64,000 bases of DNA from Microvirga terricola (lineage in GTDB: Bacteria > Pseudomonadota > Alphaproteobacteria > Rhizobiales > Beijerinckiaceae): the NCBI RefSeq assembly GCF_011777495.1, contig NZ_JAATJS010000007.1, positions 93,935 through 157,934 of the forward strand, in the 5' to 3' direction. The notes under the pieces are model-generated. The model was not told the DNA's origin. It was given only the letters and a program-made list of their open reading frames with translations, and did not search any database. A program made the translations under genes and the position numbers. Shown in pieces: positions 54,408-63,672 of this stretch. Position 1 is the stretch's first letter; each line of letters opens with the position of its first letter.

Positions 54408-55187
54408 ATGCCGATATCCCGTCGCATGCTCTTGATGAGCGCCGCCCTCGCCGTCGCTCCCGTCGCTCTCGCCCAGGAGGGAAAGCTAAGCCCTATGCCG
54501 ATCTCGCTGGAACGCCGCACCTTCACGAGCGGCGGCAAGGATATCGCCGTCGAGACGCTTCAAGTGGAGGGACTGTTGCGCCCTCCCGCCGTGGTCATGC
54601 TGCACGGCGCCGATGGGTTGAGCGAAAACGTGCAGTATTATGAAGGCGCACAGGTCGTGGCCGCGGCGGGCTTTCAGGTCAATCTGATCCACTATCTCGA
54701 CCGGACGGAGGAGAACCGTGCCTCCTTCAACACGCTGTTTCAAAACTTCCAGATCTGGCTCGAGACGGTCAACGACTCCCTCGCCTGGGTCGCGGACCGC
54801 ACGGAGGTCGATACTAGCCGGATCGGTATCATCGGCGTGTCATTGGGCGCCGCGCTGGGGCTTGCCGCCGCCAGTGCCGACCGGCGCATCAAGGCCCTGG
54901 TCCATTACTTCGGCCCGCTGCCGCAGGGTGCGATTGCCGCCGACGCGCATCTGCCGCCGACGCTCGTCCTCCACGGCGCGCTCGATGCCATCGTGCCCGT
55001 CGCCAACGCCTATGCGGTCGAAGCGCTTCTGCGCCAGCAGGACGTGCCGCACGAGATCATGGTCTATCCCGACCAGGGACACGGCTTCCGTGGGGACGCG
55101 CGCACCGATGCCCTGGAACGGGTCGTCGCCTTTCTCGGGCATTATCTCGCGGGACATGACGCCTCGCCCCTTTCGGGCAGGCGCTGA
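54408..55187 (+). CDS. Secreted dienelactone-hydrolase-like alpha/beta hydrolase
   Basis: 259 residues starting with a signal peptide (R-R-M-L-L-M-S-A-A-L-A-V-A-P-V-A-L-A-Q). The alpha/beta-hydrolase triad is visible: nucleophile elbow G-V-S-L-G (Ser about 145), Asp in L-D-A-I-V-P (about 194) and His in G-H-G-F (about 225). Dienelactone hydrolases proper use Cys, so the Ser indicates a related esterase. It acts in the periplasm on an unknown ester or lactone. It precedes the M3 peptidase by 44 bases. Confidence 0.85.
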   Translation: MPISRRMLLMSAALAVAPVALAQEGKLSPMPISLERRTFTSGGKDIAVETLQVEGLLRPPAVVMLHGADGLSENVQYYEGAQVVAAAGFQVNLIHYLDRTEENRASFNTLFQNFQIWLETVNDSLAWVADRTEVDTSRIGIIGVSLGAALGLAAASADRRIKALVHYFGPLPQGAIAADAHLPPTLVLHGALDAIVPVANAYAVEALLRQQDVPHEIMVYPDQGHGFRGDARTDALERVVAFLGHYLAGHDASPLSGRR

Positions 55188-55231
55188 GACCGCTAAGAAT
55201 CGAAACATCCACGTTACCAACGACATCATCC

Positions 55232-57307
55232 ATGACCGCATCCGACATGTCTCACAACGTCAACCCGCTCCTGCGCCCCTGGACCACGCCCTTCGGCATC
55301 CCTCCTTTCGAGAGCATCACGCCCGAGCACTATAAGCCGGCCTTCGATGCAGCGCTGGCCGCGCAGCAGGCGGAGATTGCGGCTATCGCGGACAATCCTT
55401 CTCCCGCGACGTTCGCAAACACCATCGATGCGTTGGAGAAAAGCGGCATGGCGCTCAAGCGCGTCGGCGGCGTGTTCTTCAATCTCGCGGGCTCGCATAC
55501 CAATGAGGCGATCCAGGCGGTCGAGCGCGAGATGGCCCCGCTTCTCGCCAAGCATCGCAACAGCATCTTCATGAACGAAGCGCTGTTCAAGCGCGTGGAC
55601 GATCTTGTTCAGCGCCGCGACAGCCTCGGCCTGACGCCGGAGCAGGCGCGCGTCCTTGACCGCTATCACACCATTTTCGTGCGCGCGGGCGCGCGCCTCG
55701 ACGCGGAGGGCAAGAAGCGACTCGCCGCGATTACGGAACGTCTTGCGAGCCTCGGTACGCAGTTCTCGCAGAATGTGCTGGCCGACGAGAAGTCCTACCG
55801 TCTCGTGCTCGAAACGGAAGCGGATCTCGCGGGCTTGCCGTCGTTCCTGCGTGAAGCCGCTGCACAAGCGGCCGACGATGCGGGCCTGAAGGGCAAGCAT
55901 GCCATCACGCTCTCGCGCTCCAGCATCGAACCCTTTTTGCAATTCTCTAGCCGCCGCGATCTGCGCGAGCAGGCCTTCAAGGCCTGGGCCGCGCGTGGCG
56001 ATGGCAACGGTGCGACGGACAACAAGGCGAGCATCGCCGAGACCGTGCGTCTGCGTGCCGAGCGCGCGAAGCTTCTGGGATACGCCACGTTCTCCGATTT
56101 CAAGCTCGCCGACACCATGGCGAAAACGCCGGACGCGGTGCTCAAGCTCCTCAACGAAGTGTGGACGCCCGCCCGCGCCCGCGCGCAGCGGGAGCGCGAC
56201 GATCTGCAGGCGCAGGCACAGTCGCAAGGCGACAACATCGAAATCGAAGCGTGGGACTGGCGCTATTATGCCGATCAAGTCCGCATGGCGCGGCACAACC
56301 TCGATGAAGCCACCATCAAGCCTTACTTCCAGCTCGACCGCATCATCGATGCGGCTTTCGACACGGCGCAGCGCCTGTTCGGCTTGACCTTCGAAGAGTT
56401 GAAGGATTTTCCGCGCTATCATCCGGATATCCGTGCCTGGCAGGTTACAGATGCGGCCAGAAACCCGGTCGGCATTTTCATCGGCGACTATTTCGCGCGA
56501 AGCTCCAAGCGCAGCGGCGCTTGGATGAGCGCCTTCCGTTCGCAAGAAAAACTCTCTGGCGACATTCGCCCGATCATCGTCAACGTGATGAATTTCGCCA
56601 AGGCTTCGCCGGGCGAACTGTCATTGCTGAGCTTCGACGACGCGCGCACGCTCTTCCACGAATTCGGCCACGCGCTGCACGGGCTGCTCTCCAACGTGAC
56701 CTATCCGCTGCTTGCGGGCACAAGCGGTTCCACCGACTTCGTCGAATTGCCCTCACAACTCTATGAACACTGGCTCTCGCAGCCCGATATCCTGCGCCGC
56801 TACGCCACGCACTACCGGACGGGCGAGCCGATGCCGGAAGCGCTTTTGGAGCGCCTGATGGCGGCGCGCAACTTCAATCAGGGCTTTGCGACGGTCGAGT
56901 ATCTGGCCTCGGCCTTTGTCGACATCGATCTGCACAAGCGCACAATCTCGGGCGATCTCGATGTCTCCGCCTTTGAGAAGGAATCGCTTGCCCGCATCGG
57001 CATGCCGCGCGAGATCATCATGCGCCACCGCACGCCGCATTTCGCGCATGTGTTTTCCGGTGACGGTTATTCGTCCGGCTATTACAGCTATCTCTGGTCG
57101 GAAGTGCTCGACGCGGATGCCTTCACCGCGTTCGAGGAAACGGGCGACGCGTTCAACAAGGAGATGGCCGAGAAACTCAAGCGCTTCATCTATTCCGCAG
57201 GAAACCTGCGCGATCCGGCAGAAGCCTATACGGCCTTCCGTGGCCGCCTGCCGTCGGCGGAGGCGCTTCTCGCCAAGCGCGGCTTGACGACGACGCCCGC
57301 AGCATGA
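55232..57307 (+). CDS. M3-family metallopeptidase (peptidyl-dipeptidase Dcp/oligopeptidase A type)
   Basis: 691 residues, the usual length for the family. The zinc motif H-E-F-G-H is at about residue 476 (L-F-H-E-F-G-H-A-L-H-G-L), with the third ligand Glu about 28 residues further on (F-V-E-L-P-S-Q). Also visible are the M3 features G-D-Y-F-A-R and G-Y-S-S-G-Y-Y-S-Y near the end. No signal peptide, so cytoplasmic: it degrades short peptides, in keeping with two peptide importers in the window. Dcp and OpdA cannot be told apart with certainty here. Confidence 0.92.
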   Translation: MTASDMSHNVNPLLRPWTTPFGIPPFESITPEHYKPAFDAALAAQQAEIAAIADNPSPATFANTIDALEKSGMALKRVGGVFFNLAGSHTNEAIQAVEREMAPLLAKHRNSIFMNEALFKRVDDLVQRRDSLGLTPEQARVLDRYHTIFVRAGARLDAEGKKRLAAITERLASLGTQFSQNVLADEKSYRLVLETEADLAGLPSFLREAAAQAADDAGLKGKHAITLSRSSIEPFLQFSSRRDLREQAFKAWAARGDGNGATDNKASIAETVRLRAERAKLLGYATFSDFKLADTMAKTPDAVLKLLNEVWTPARARAQRERDDLQAQAQSQGDNIEIEAWDWRYYADQVRMARHNLDEATIKPYFQLDRIIDAAFDTAQRLFGLTFEELKDFPRYHPDIRAWQVTDAARNPVGIFIGDYFARSSKRSGAWMSAFRSQEKLSGDIRPIIVNVMNFAKASPGELSLLSFDDARTLFHEFGHALHGLLSNVTYPLLAGTSGSTDFVELPSQLYEHWLSQPDILRRYATHYRTGEPMPEALLERLMAARNFNQGFATVEYLASAFVDIDLHKRTISGDLDVSAFEKESLARIGMPREIIMRHRTPHFAHVFSGDGYSSGYYSYLWSEVLDADAFTAFEETGDAFNKEMAEKLKRFIYSAGNLRDPAEAYTAFRGRLPSAEALLAKRGLTTTPAA

Positions 57308-57320
57308 GGACAGCGGAGGA

Positions 57321-57506
57321 TTAAAGCCCGAGCAGACTGACCTGCAGAAGTCTTGTGCGACGCCTGAGCCAGCGGAACTGAACCTGAATGTCTCTTTCGA
57401 TATTCCGGGGCGAAGAGTTCGCTGGTTTTTGCTGACGCAGAACGCTCAGCAGGAAAGCCGCACCCTCCGGGTCCGTTTCCAAAGCTTTCGCGTCTAGTAC
57501 AGGCAT
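57321..57506 (-). CDS. Small hypothetical protein
   Basis: 61 residues from an ATG at 57506 preceded by GAGGG at ten bases. The N-terminal half (M-P-V-L-D-A-K-A-L-E-T-D-P-E-G-A-A-F-L) looks like ordinary coding sequence and the C-terminal half is strongly basic (R-W-L-R-R-R-T-R-L). It fills the gap between the M3 peptidase and the epimerase gene. Family unknown. It could be a real short protein or chance. Confidence 0.4.
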   Translation of the reverse strand: MPVLDAKALETDPEGAAFLLSVLRQQKPANSSPRNIERDIQVQFRWLRRRTRLLQVSLLGL

Positions 57507-57540
57507 CGTCGGCTTTCCCTCGATTGTTCAACAGATAAGC

Positions 57541-58578
57541 TCAGCCGGGCCTGTGGTGCTCGTCCGACAACGCGAAACGCAACTCGCTGACCTGACGCGA
57601 CACCTGACCCGGCTCCAAGATACACGGTGGAAAGTGGGCCTTATTAGGGCCATCCGGAAAACGCTGCGGCTCCAGGCACAAGCCGGCATGGGGGCCATAA
57701 TGCGCGCCGCCTAGGCCCGGCACCGGAATATCGAGCATGTGGCCGTCATAGAACTGAACGCCGGGTTCCGTGGTCCAAAGCTCCATGGCCAAGCTGTTCC
57801 TGATCGATTTCAACGTCGCCGCATGGGCGCAATCGCCGGAGTGGTGGGGAAGCACGTAGTTGATGTCGTAGGACATGCGGTGCGTCATGAGCTGCGCCGC
57901 GCCAATCGGCCTCAAGGTCGCGAAATCGTAGGCCGTGTCGGCCACGCCTTCGATTGCGCCTGTGGGGATGAGATCGGGCGACGTCGGCGTGATGAAATGC
58001 CCGGCGATCATCAGATGGTGGGACGAAATGTCCACGCTGCCGTCGAGGTTGAAGTAGCTGTGCGTCGTGAGGTTGACCGGCGTCGGCTTGTCGCAGACCG
58101 CCTCGAGCACGATCCGCACCGTGCACGGCTCTTTCAGTTCGTAGGTGCATGTCGCGACGAGACGCCCCGGATAGCCCATATCGCCATCGGCGGAAACCAG
58201 CGCCAGTGTTGCGCTTGATGGCTGATGGTCGATCAAGGTCCACACGCGGGTGCCGAATCCTTTCGCGCCGCCGTGAAGCTGGTTTCGCCCCTCATTCGCA
58301 TTTAGCCTAAACAGATGTCCGCCCAGGTGAAAGCGCGCATGGCCGATACGGTTGGCGTAGCGTCCGACGATGGCGCCGAAATAGGGCGAATGGGCGGCAT
58401 AATCCTCAATCGAATTCAGCCCGAGGACGACGCGCTGCAGACGATCCGTCAAAGGCACCATGAGATCGCGGATCACCGCGCCCCAGGTCAGCACGCGCAT
58501 GTCCACCCCGTTCGGACCGTTAAGCGTGATCTCCAGGACGTCGTTTCCGTCGACGGAGCCGAACCGCTCGATGGTCAT
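57541..58578 (-). CDS. galM: Aldose 1-epimerase (galactose mutarotase family)
   Basis: 345 residues. GalM features are the N-R-I-G-H-A-R-F-H-L region and N-Q-L-H-G-G, the catalytic His in T-H-S-Y-F-N-L-D-G and the catalytic Glu in L-C-L-E-P-Q-R-F-P-D. The enzyme interconverts alpha and beta anomers of free sugars. It begins four bases after the SMP-30 gene, so the two are co-transcribed and may prepare a sugar for oxidation and hydrolyse the resulting lactone. The exact sugar is unknown. Confidence 0.9.
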   Translation of the reverse strand: MTIERFGSVDGNDVLEITLNGPNGVDMRVLTWGAVIRDLMVPLTDRLQRVVLGLNSIEDYAAHSPYFGAIVGRYANRIGHARFHLGGHLFRLNANEGRNQLHGGAKGFGTRVWTLIDHQPSSATLALVSADGDMGYPGRLVATCTYELKEPCTVRIVLEAVCDKPTPVNLTTHSYFNLDGSVDISSHHLMIAGHFITPTSPDLIPTGAIEGVADTAYDFATLRPIGAAQLMTHRMSYDINYVLPHHSGDCAHAATLKSIRNSLAMELWTTEPGVQFYDGHMLDIPVPGLGGAHYGPHAGLCLEPQRFPDGPNKAHFPPCILEPGQVSRQVSELRFALSDEHHRPG

Positions 58579-58581
58579 TGG

Positions 58582-59460
58582 CTATCCCTTGAAGATATTC
58601 GCCCTCACGCCCGGAATGCCGGTTTCGACAGCAAAGAGATGCCCCGCCATCGGATCGATGTGGGCATCACGCCCAATGGCCGCGGTGGTGATGTAGAGCG
58701 TCGTAAGATCCGGGCCGCCAAACGCGCATTTGGTCACCTGCGCGGTCGGCACGGGCACGATCCGCTCCACCGAGCCGTCGGGTGCGAAGCGCGAGACGCG
58801 GGACGCACCCCAATGGCAGATCCACAGATGCCCTTCCGCATCCACTGTCATGCCATCGGGAAAACCCCATCCTTCCTCAAAGCGGATGAACACACGGGGC
58901 GGCCCCAGCCCGTCATCGACGATATCGTGGGCATAGACGATCCTGCCGACCGTATCGGTGGCGTAGAGCACCGTCCCGTCGTGGCTGAAGGCCGGGCCGT
59001 TGGTGATGACGATGCCTTCACGCAACGCCGTCAGACGATGGCCGTCCCAGCGCCAGAAACAGCCAGTCGGGCTCACCTCCAGATCGTCCATGGTGCCGAA
59101 ATAGAGACGACCGTCAGGGCCGACATGGCCGTCATTGATGCGGTTGTCGGGCTTGTCCGGTTCGGGCGCCACGAGGGGCTGCACCTCGCCGCCCCACAGG
59201 TGAAGCCTTGCGAGGCCCGACTTGAACCCGGCGATGACGATGTCCGGGTCCGCGGTGAGGGCGATGAAGCCGATGGGCTCGCGCACCTCGATGCGATCGT
59301 GCTTCAACGTCTTGGGCTGGTAGTGCCAGATGCCGGGGTTCTTGATGTCGACCCAATAGACCGTGCCGGTGCGGTGATCCCACAGGGCTCCCTCGCCCAG
59401 CACGCAACAGCTTGCCACCACCACATGCGGCGCGTGCGGGTGGACGTCTGGATGGCTCAT
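58582..59460 (-). CDS. SMP-30/gluconolactonase-family lactonase
   Basis: 292 residues forming a six-bladed propeller. Metal-binding positions are seen in G-E-G-A-L-W-D (Glu), N-G-P-A-F-S (Asn) and P-D-G-M-T-V-D-A-E-G (Asp). Enzymes of this family hydrolyse sugar lactones such as arabino-, galactono- or gluconolactone using a divalent metal. It heads a two-gene unit with galM. Its start is right next to the amidase remnant, whose missing 3' part it may have replaced. Confidence 0.9.
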   Translation of the reverse strand: MSHPDVHPHAPHVVVASCCVLGEGALWDHRTGTVYWVDIKNPGIWHYQPKTLKHDRIEVREPIGFIALTADPDIVIAGFKSGLARLHLWGGEVQPLVAPEPDKPDNRINDGHVGPDGRLYFGTMDDLEVSPTGCFWRWDGHRLTALREGIVITNGPAFSHDGTVLYATDTVGRIVYAHDIVDDGLGPPRVFIRFEEGWGFPDGMTVDAEGHLWICHWGASRVSRFAPDGSVERIVPVPTAQVTKCAFGGPDLTTLYITTAAIGRDAHIDPMAGHLFAVETGIPGVRANIFKG

Positions 59461-59514
59461 ATCATTCCCCCATGGCCCCCGTTCCGGTAACTCTGCCGCC
59501 CGTGACCAGGTTCA

Positions 59515-59795
59515 TTCGGGCCGGACGAGGAGCCCCCGGAATGCGCCCCGGTGCGGCCCCGTTCACCGGGGTGCCGAAATGGGCGTTCTTTCCGTTCATG
59601 GAGAAGGTAAGTTCGTCCGTGATCGTCTTGCCGACGAACCGCGCGCCGGCCTCCAACATTTTGCGCACCGTCGGAGCGGTCCGTGTCTTGATGCCGGAGA
59701 GCGCCAGCATATGGGGCCTGAGAGCGGGCCGGTTTTTTCCTCCGGCACGGCAACCGTCGGATAGGGCATGAAGGCGCGGGAGAAGCATGGAGCCA
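59515..59795 (-). pseudogene. Remnant of an amidase (amidase-signature family), frameshifted and truncated
   Basis: Read on the minus strand, three pieces of an amidase N-terminal region occur in order but in different frames. The first is A-F-M-P-Y-P-T-V-A-V-P-E-E-K-T-G-P-L-S-G (from about 59780). Then come L-A-L-S-G-I-K-T-R-T-A-P-T-V and F-V-G-K-T-I-T-D-E-L-T-F-S-M-N-G-K-N-A-H-F-G-T-P-V-N. Last is G-G-S-S-S-G (near 59520). About 20-25 residues including the catalytic-Lys segment are deleted at the first junction. A run of five Gs where six would keep frame breaks the second. Everything after the Ser-rich motif is gone. The gene cannot make an active enzyme. Confidence 0.8.
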
Positions 59796-59804
59796 TCGCT
59801 TTGA

Positions 59805-61001
<1,197 letters not shown>

Positions 61002-61042
61002 GCCTCTTGCGAAGCGCAGCGGTTCCTGAAACTCTTCTTGCC

Positions 61043-62281
61043 ATGACGCACTCCTCCGACCTCTCCCTCGGCCGTCGCGCCATGGCGCTGCTCGATGCGC
61101 TCGCCCGCTACAGCGACGAGCCGGAGCGCCTGACGCGGCTTTATCTCTCGCCCTCCCATCGCGCTGCCGCGGAGGCGACGCGCGGCTTCATGCAGGAGGC
61201 GGGGCTGACAGCGCATATCGATACGCTCGGCTCCGTCGTTGGCCGCATCGAGGGACGCAACCCCGATGCGCCAGCGCTCATCATCGGCTCGCATATCGAC
61301 ACCGTGGTCGATGCGGGCCGTTATGACGGCAACCTCGGCGTCATTCTCGGCATCGTCATCGCCGAGGCTTTGAAGGCGCGAGGCATCGTTCCCTCCTGCC
61401 CCATCGAAGTGATTGCCTTCGGGGACGAAGAGAATGCACGCTTCCCGACGAATCTTTCAACGTCCTACGCACTCTCCGGCCGCTACAACCCGGCCTGGCT
61501 CGACGGCGAGGATGCGGCCGGCGTGACATTGCGCGATGCGTTGGCGCGCTTCGGCGGCGATCCGAACGGCATTGCCGCGCTCACGCGCAATCCCAAGCGC
61601 TATCGCGGCTATCTCGAAGTGCATATCGAACAGGGGCCGTTACTGGAGGTCGAGAACCGGCCCATCGGCATCGTCACCGCCATCAATGGCGCAACCCGCG
61701 CGCGTGCCTTCGTCACCGGCGAAGCGGGCCATGCCGGCACAGTGCCGATGAATATGCGCCGCGATGCGCTCGCCGCCGTCGCGGAGATGACGCTCGCCAT
61801 CGAGCGCATCGGCGCGCATCAGCCCGACACGGTGGCCACCGTCGGCGTCGCACAGGTGAAACCTGGCGCGATCAACGTCATTCCTGCGCGGGTCGACTTC
61901 ACGCTCGATGCGCGCTCGCCCGACGATGTGGTGCGCCACGCGATGGTCGCCGAGATCGTGCGGGAATGCGAAGCCATCGCCGCGCGGCGCGGCGTGACGT
62001 TCCATTTCGATCCCTTTATGGATTCTCCCGCGACACCCATGGATCGCGGCCTCATGAGCGCATTCGAGGCAGGCGTCTCATCCCTCGGCCTCGAGCTACG
62101 TTATCTGCCGTCCGGCGCGGGTCACGATGCGATGGCGATGGTGGAGCTTTGCCCTGTCGCCATGCTCTTCGTGCGCTGCAAGGGCGGCATCAGCCACAAC
62201 CCCGCAGAGTCGATCACGGTCGAGGATGCAGATGTCGCGGCGCGTGTACTGTTGGAAACAGTCAGAAGGATCGTCGCGTGA
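61043..62281 (+). CDS. M20-family amidohydrolase, allantoate amidohydrolase-like
   Basis: 412 residues from the ATG at 61043. Metal-site motifs of the AllC/hydantoinase-carbamoylase group are present: G-S-H-I-D-T-V (first His and Asp), G-D-E-E-N-A-R-F (Glu pair), H-I-E-Q-G-P (His), and late G-A-G-H-D-A and G-I-S-H-N-P-A-E. The family hydrolyses allantoate, ureidoglycine or N-carbamoyl amino acids. It follows FNR by 41 bases and is coupled to a GNAT gene. No other allantoin genes are seen, so N-carbamoyl amino acid hydrolase is equally possible. Confidence 0.85.
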   Translation: MTHSSDLSLGRRAMALLDALARYSDEPERLTRLYLSPSHRAAAEATRGFMQEAGLTAHIDTLGSVVGRIEGRNPDAPALIIGSHIDTVVDAGRYDGNLGVILGIVIAEALKARGIVPSCPIEVIAFGDEENARFPTNLSTSYALSGRYNPAWLDGEDAAGVTLRDALARFGGDPNGIAALTRNPKRYRGYLEVHIEQGPLLEVENRPIGIVTAINGATRARAFVTGEAGHAGTVPMNMRRDALAAVAEMTLAIERIGAHQPDTVATVGVAQVKPGAINVIPARVDFTLDARSPDDVVRHAMVAEIVRECEAIAARRGVTFHFDPFMDSPATPMDRGLMSAFEAGVSSLGLELRYLPSGAGHDAMAMVELCPVAMLFVRCKGGISHNPAESITVEDADVAARVLLETVRRIVA

Positions 62282-62724
62282 ACGCCGCCGCAAAGGCGCC
62301 GCATCCGGCTTTCGAGCCGCCGGGCGAGTCCGATAGCGATCTGTACCGGACGATCCGCACCGGCCTTCGCGCTCACAACGGCGCTCTCTTTCATAACTCG
62401 GCTCCGGGTCAAGACATCGCGATTGCGCTTCGTGATCCTGAGAGCGGCGCGGCGCTTGGCGGCCTTCTGGGCCGCACGGCAAGCGGATGGCTCGCCATCG
62501 AGCTTCTCTTCGTGCCCGATCAATTGCGTGGCTTAGGTCTCGCTACGCGAATGATCGCGATGGCAGAGGATGAAGCGCGCCGTCGCGACTGCCACTCCGC
62601 ATGGCTCGACACGCTCAACCCCAAAGCTGCGGTGCTTTATGAACGCCTCGGCTATGTGCGGTTCGGCGAGCTGCCGGATTACCCGGTGGGTAATAGTCGC
62701 GTCTTTCTGCAAAAGAAGCTTTAG
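62278..62724 (+). CDS. GNAT-family N-acetyltransferase
   Basis: 148 residues from a GTG that overlaps the M20 hydrolase stop. The acetyl-CoA pyrophosphate-binding loop (L-R-G-L-G-L-A-T-R-M, about 82-91) is followed by W-L-D-T-L-N-P-K-A-A-V-L-Y-E-R-L-G-Y, the typical GNAT C-terminal motif. It may acetylate a product of the linked hydrolase; substrate unknown. Its stop interlocks with that of the convergent GNAT gene. Confidence 0.85.
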   Translation: MNAAAKAPHPAFEPPGESDSDLYRTIRTGLRAHNGALFHNSAPGQDIAIALRDPESGAALGGLLGRTASGWLAIELLFVPDQLRGLGLATRMIAMAEDEARRRDCHSAWLDTLNPKAAVLYERLGYVRFGELPDYPVGNSRVFLQKKL

Positions 62725-63266
62725 CGCGAAACTTCTCCTTTCGCGGCGTCCCACTCCTCCGCCAGAATTGCCCAACGCTCGTGGTCGCGCCATTCGCCCG
62801 CGATCTTGAGATAGCGCGGTGAATATCCCTCCTTGCGAAAGCCCAGTCGCTCTGCGAGCGCGCGCGATGCCTTGTTGTCTGGCTGGATATTCGCCTCCAC
62901 GCGATGAAGGCCGAGCGTGTGAAAGGCATAAGTCACCGCAAGCGCAACGGCCTCGGCCATCAACCCGCGCCCGTTCATGCCCGCCATGCCGTAGTAGCCG
63001 AGATAGGCATTGAGAAAGAGGCCGCGTACGATCTCACTGATATTGATCACACCGACGATCCGCCCGCTCTCGCGCTCGCGCGCGATCAGCCCCACGGTCT
63101 TCTCTCCATCGCAACGCGCGAGATACGCCATGAAGGATGCATGATCGCGGCAGGGCGAGACCCATGGCTCGTGCAGCGCAATGCTTGCGAGATTAGCCAT
63201 GATCAATTCCTCCGCATCGTCGGCGGAGACAGGCTGGATGGTCACGCGAGGCATCATGGGATTCAT
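62721..63266 (-). CDS. GNAT-family N-acetyltransferase, RimJ/RimL type
   Basis: 181 residues. RimJ-like features are G-V-I-N-I-S-E-I near 70, G-R-G-L-M-A-E-A-V (acetyl-CoA loop) and N-K-A-S-R-A-L-A-E-R-L-G-F-R-K-E-G-Y near the end. The family acetylates N-terminal residues of ribosomal proteins or small amines; substrate unknown. It is not obviously in an operon and overlaps the convergent GNAT gene by four bases. Confidence 0.9.
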   Translation of the reverse strand: MNPMMPRVTIQPVSADDAEELIMANLASIALHEPWVSPCRDHASFMAYLARCDGEKTVGLIARERESGRIVGVINISEIVRGLFLNAYLGYYGMAGMNGRGLMAEAVALAVTYAFHTLGLHRVEANIQPDNKASRALAERLGFRKEGYSPRYLKIAGEWRDHERWAILAEEWDAAKGEVSR

Positions 63267-63338
63267 CTCACCTTCATTGGAACCATGTCATAGCGGAGCC
63301 GTTGTCGACAGTCCCTCACAAGAAGAAGGATATTCATC

Positions 63339-63629
63339 ATGAGAGCTGTGATTCCAGCCGCCATGCTTCTCTTGCTCGGCAGCAGCTTTTGGGCTGCCTC
63401 CGAAGCGCAGGCTCGGTTCAACGCGCTGCCGGGACAAGCGCCGTCTCTCGTGGAGGATGCGGCTTGCGTCGTGCGCCGCGTAAGAACTGTCCTTCCCAAC
63501 GGCCGCGTTGTTTATCAGAATGTGCGCCAATGCGGCGTGCGCCCCATGCCGCGCTGCCGGTTGGTGCGTCAGCGCGTAGTGACGCCGAGCGGGCGCGTCG
63601 TTTTCCGCGGCGTTCGCCGCTGCTACTGA
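63339..63629 (+). CDS. Small secreted protein with duplicated Cys-bracketed motif
   Basis: 96 residues. A signal peptide covers about 1-25 (ends E-A-Q-A). The mature part contains two 23-residue units, 43-65 and 73-95, each starting and ending with Cys and sharing 12 positions. The common pattern is C-x3-R-x-R-x-V-x-P-x-G-R-V-V-Y/F-x2-V-R-x-C. The protein is very basic (many Arg). The four cysteines could give two similar disulfide loops. No known family is recognised. It is followed by an intrinsic terminator and appears monocistronic. Confidence 0.75.
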   Translation: MRAVIPAAMLLLLGSSFWAASEAQARFNALPGQAPSLVEDAACVVRRVRTVLPNGRVVYQNVRQCGVRPMPRCRLVRQRVVTPSGRVVFRGVRRCY

Positions 63630-63646
63630 CGATTCTTTCAGCGATG

Positions 63647-63672
63647 GGCTCGGCATGGCCGAGCCTTTTTCT
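63647..63672 (+). terminator. Intrinsic terminator
   Basis: GGCTCGGC pairs with GCCGAGCC around a three-base loop and is followed by TTTTT. It ends the small secreted protein gene at 63629. The convergent lyase gene stops at 63673. Confidence 0.85.
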
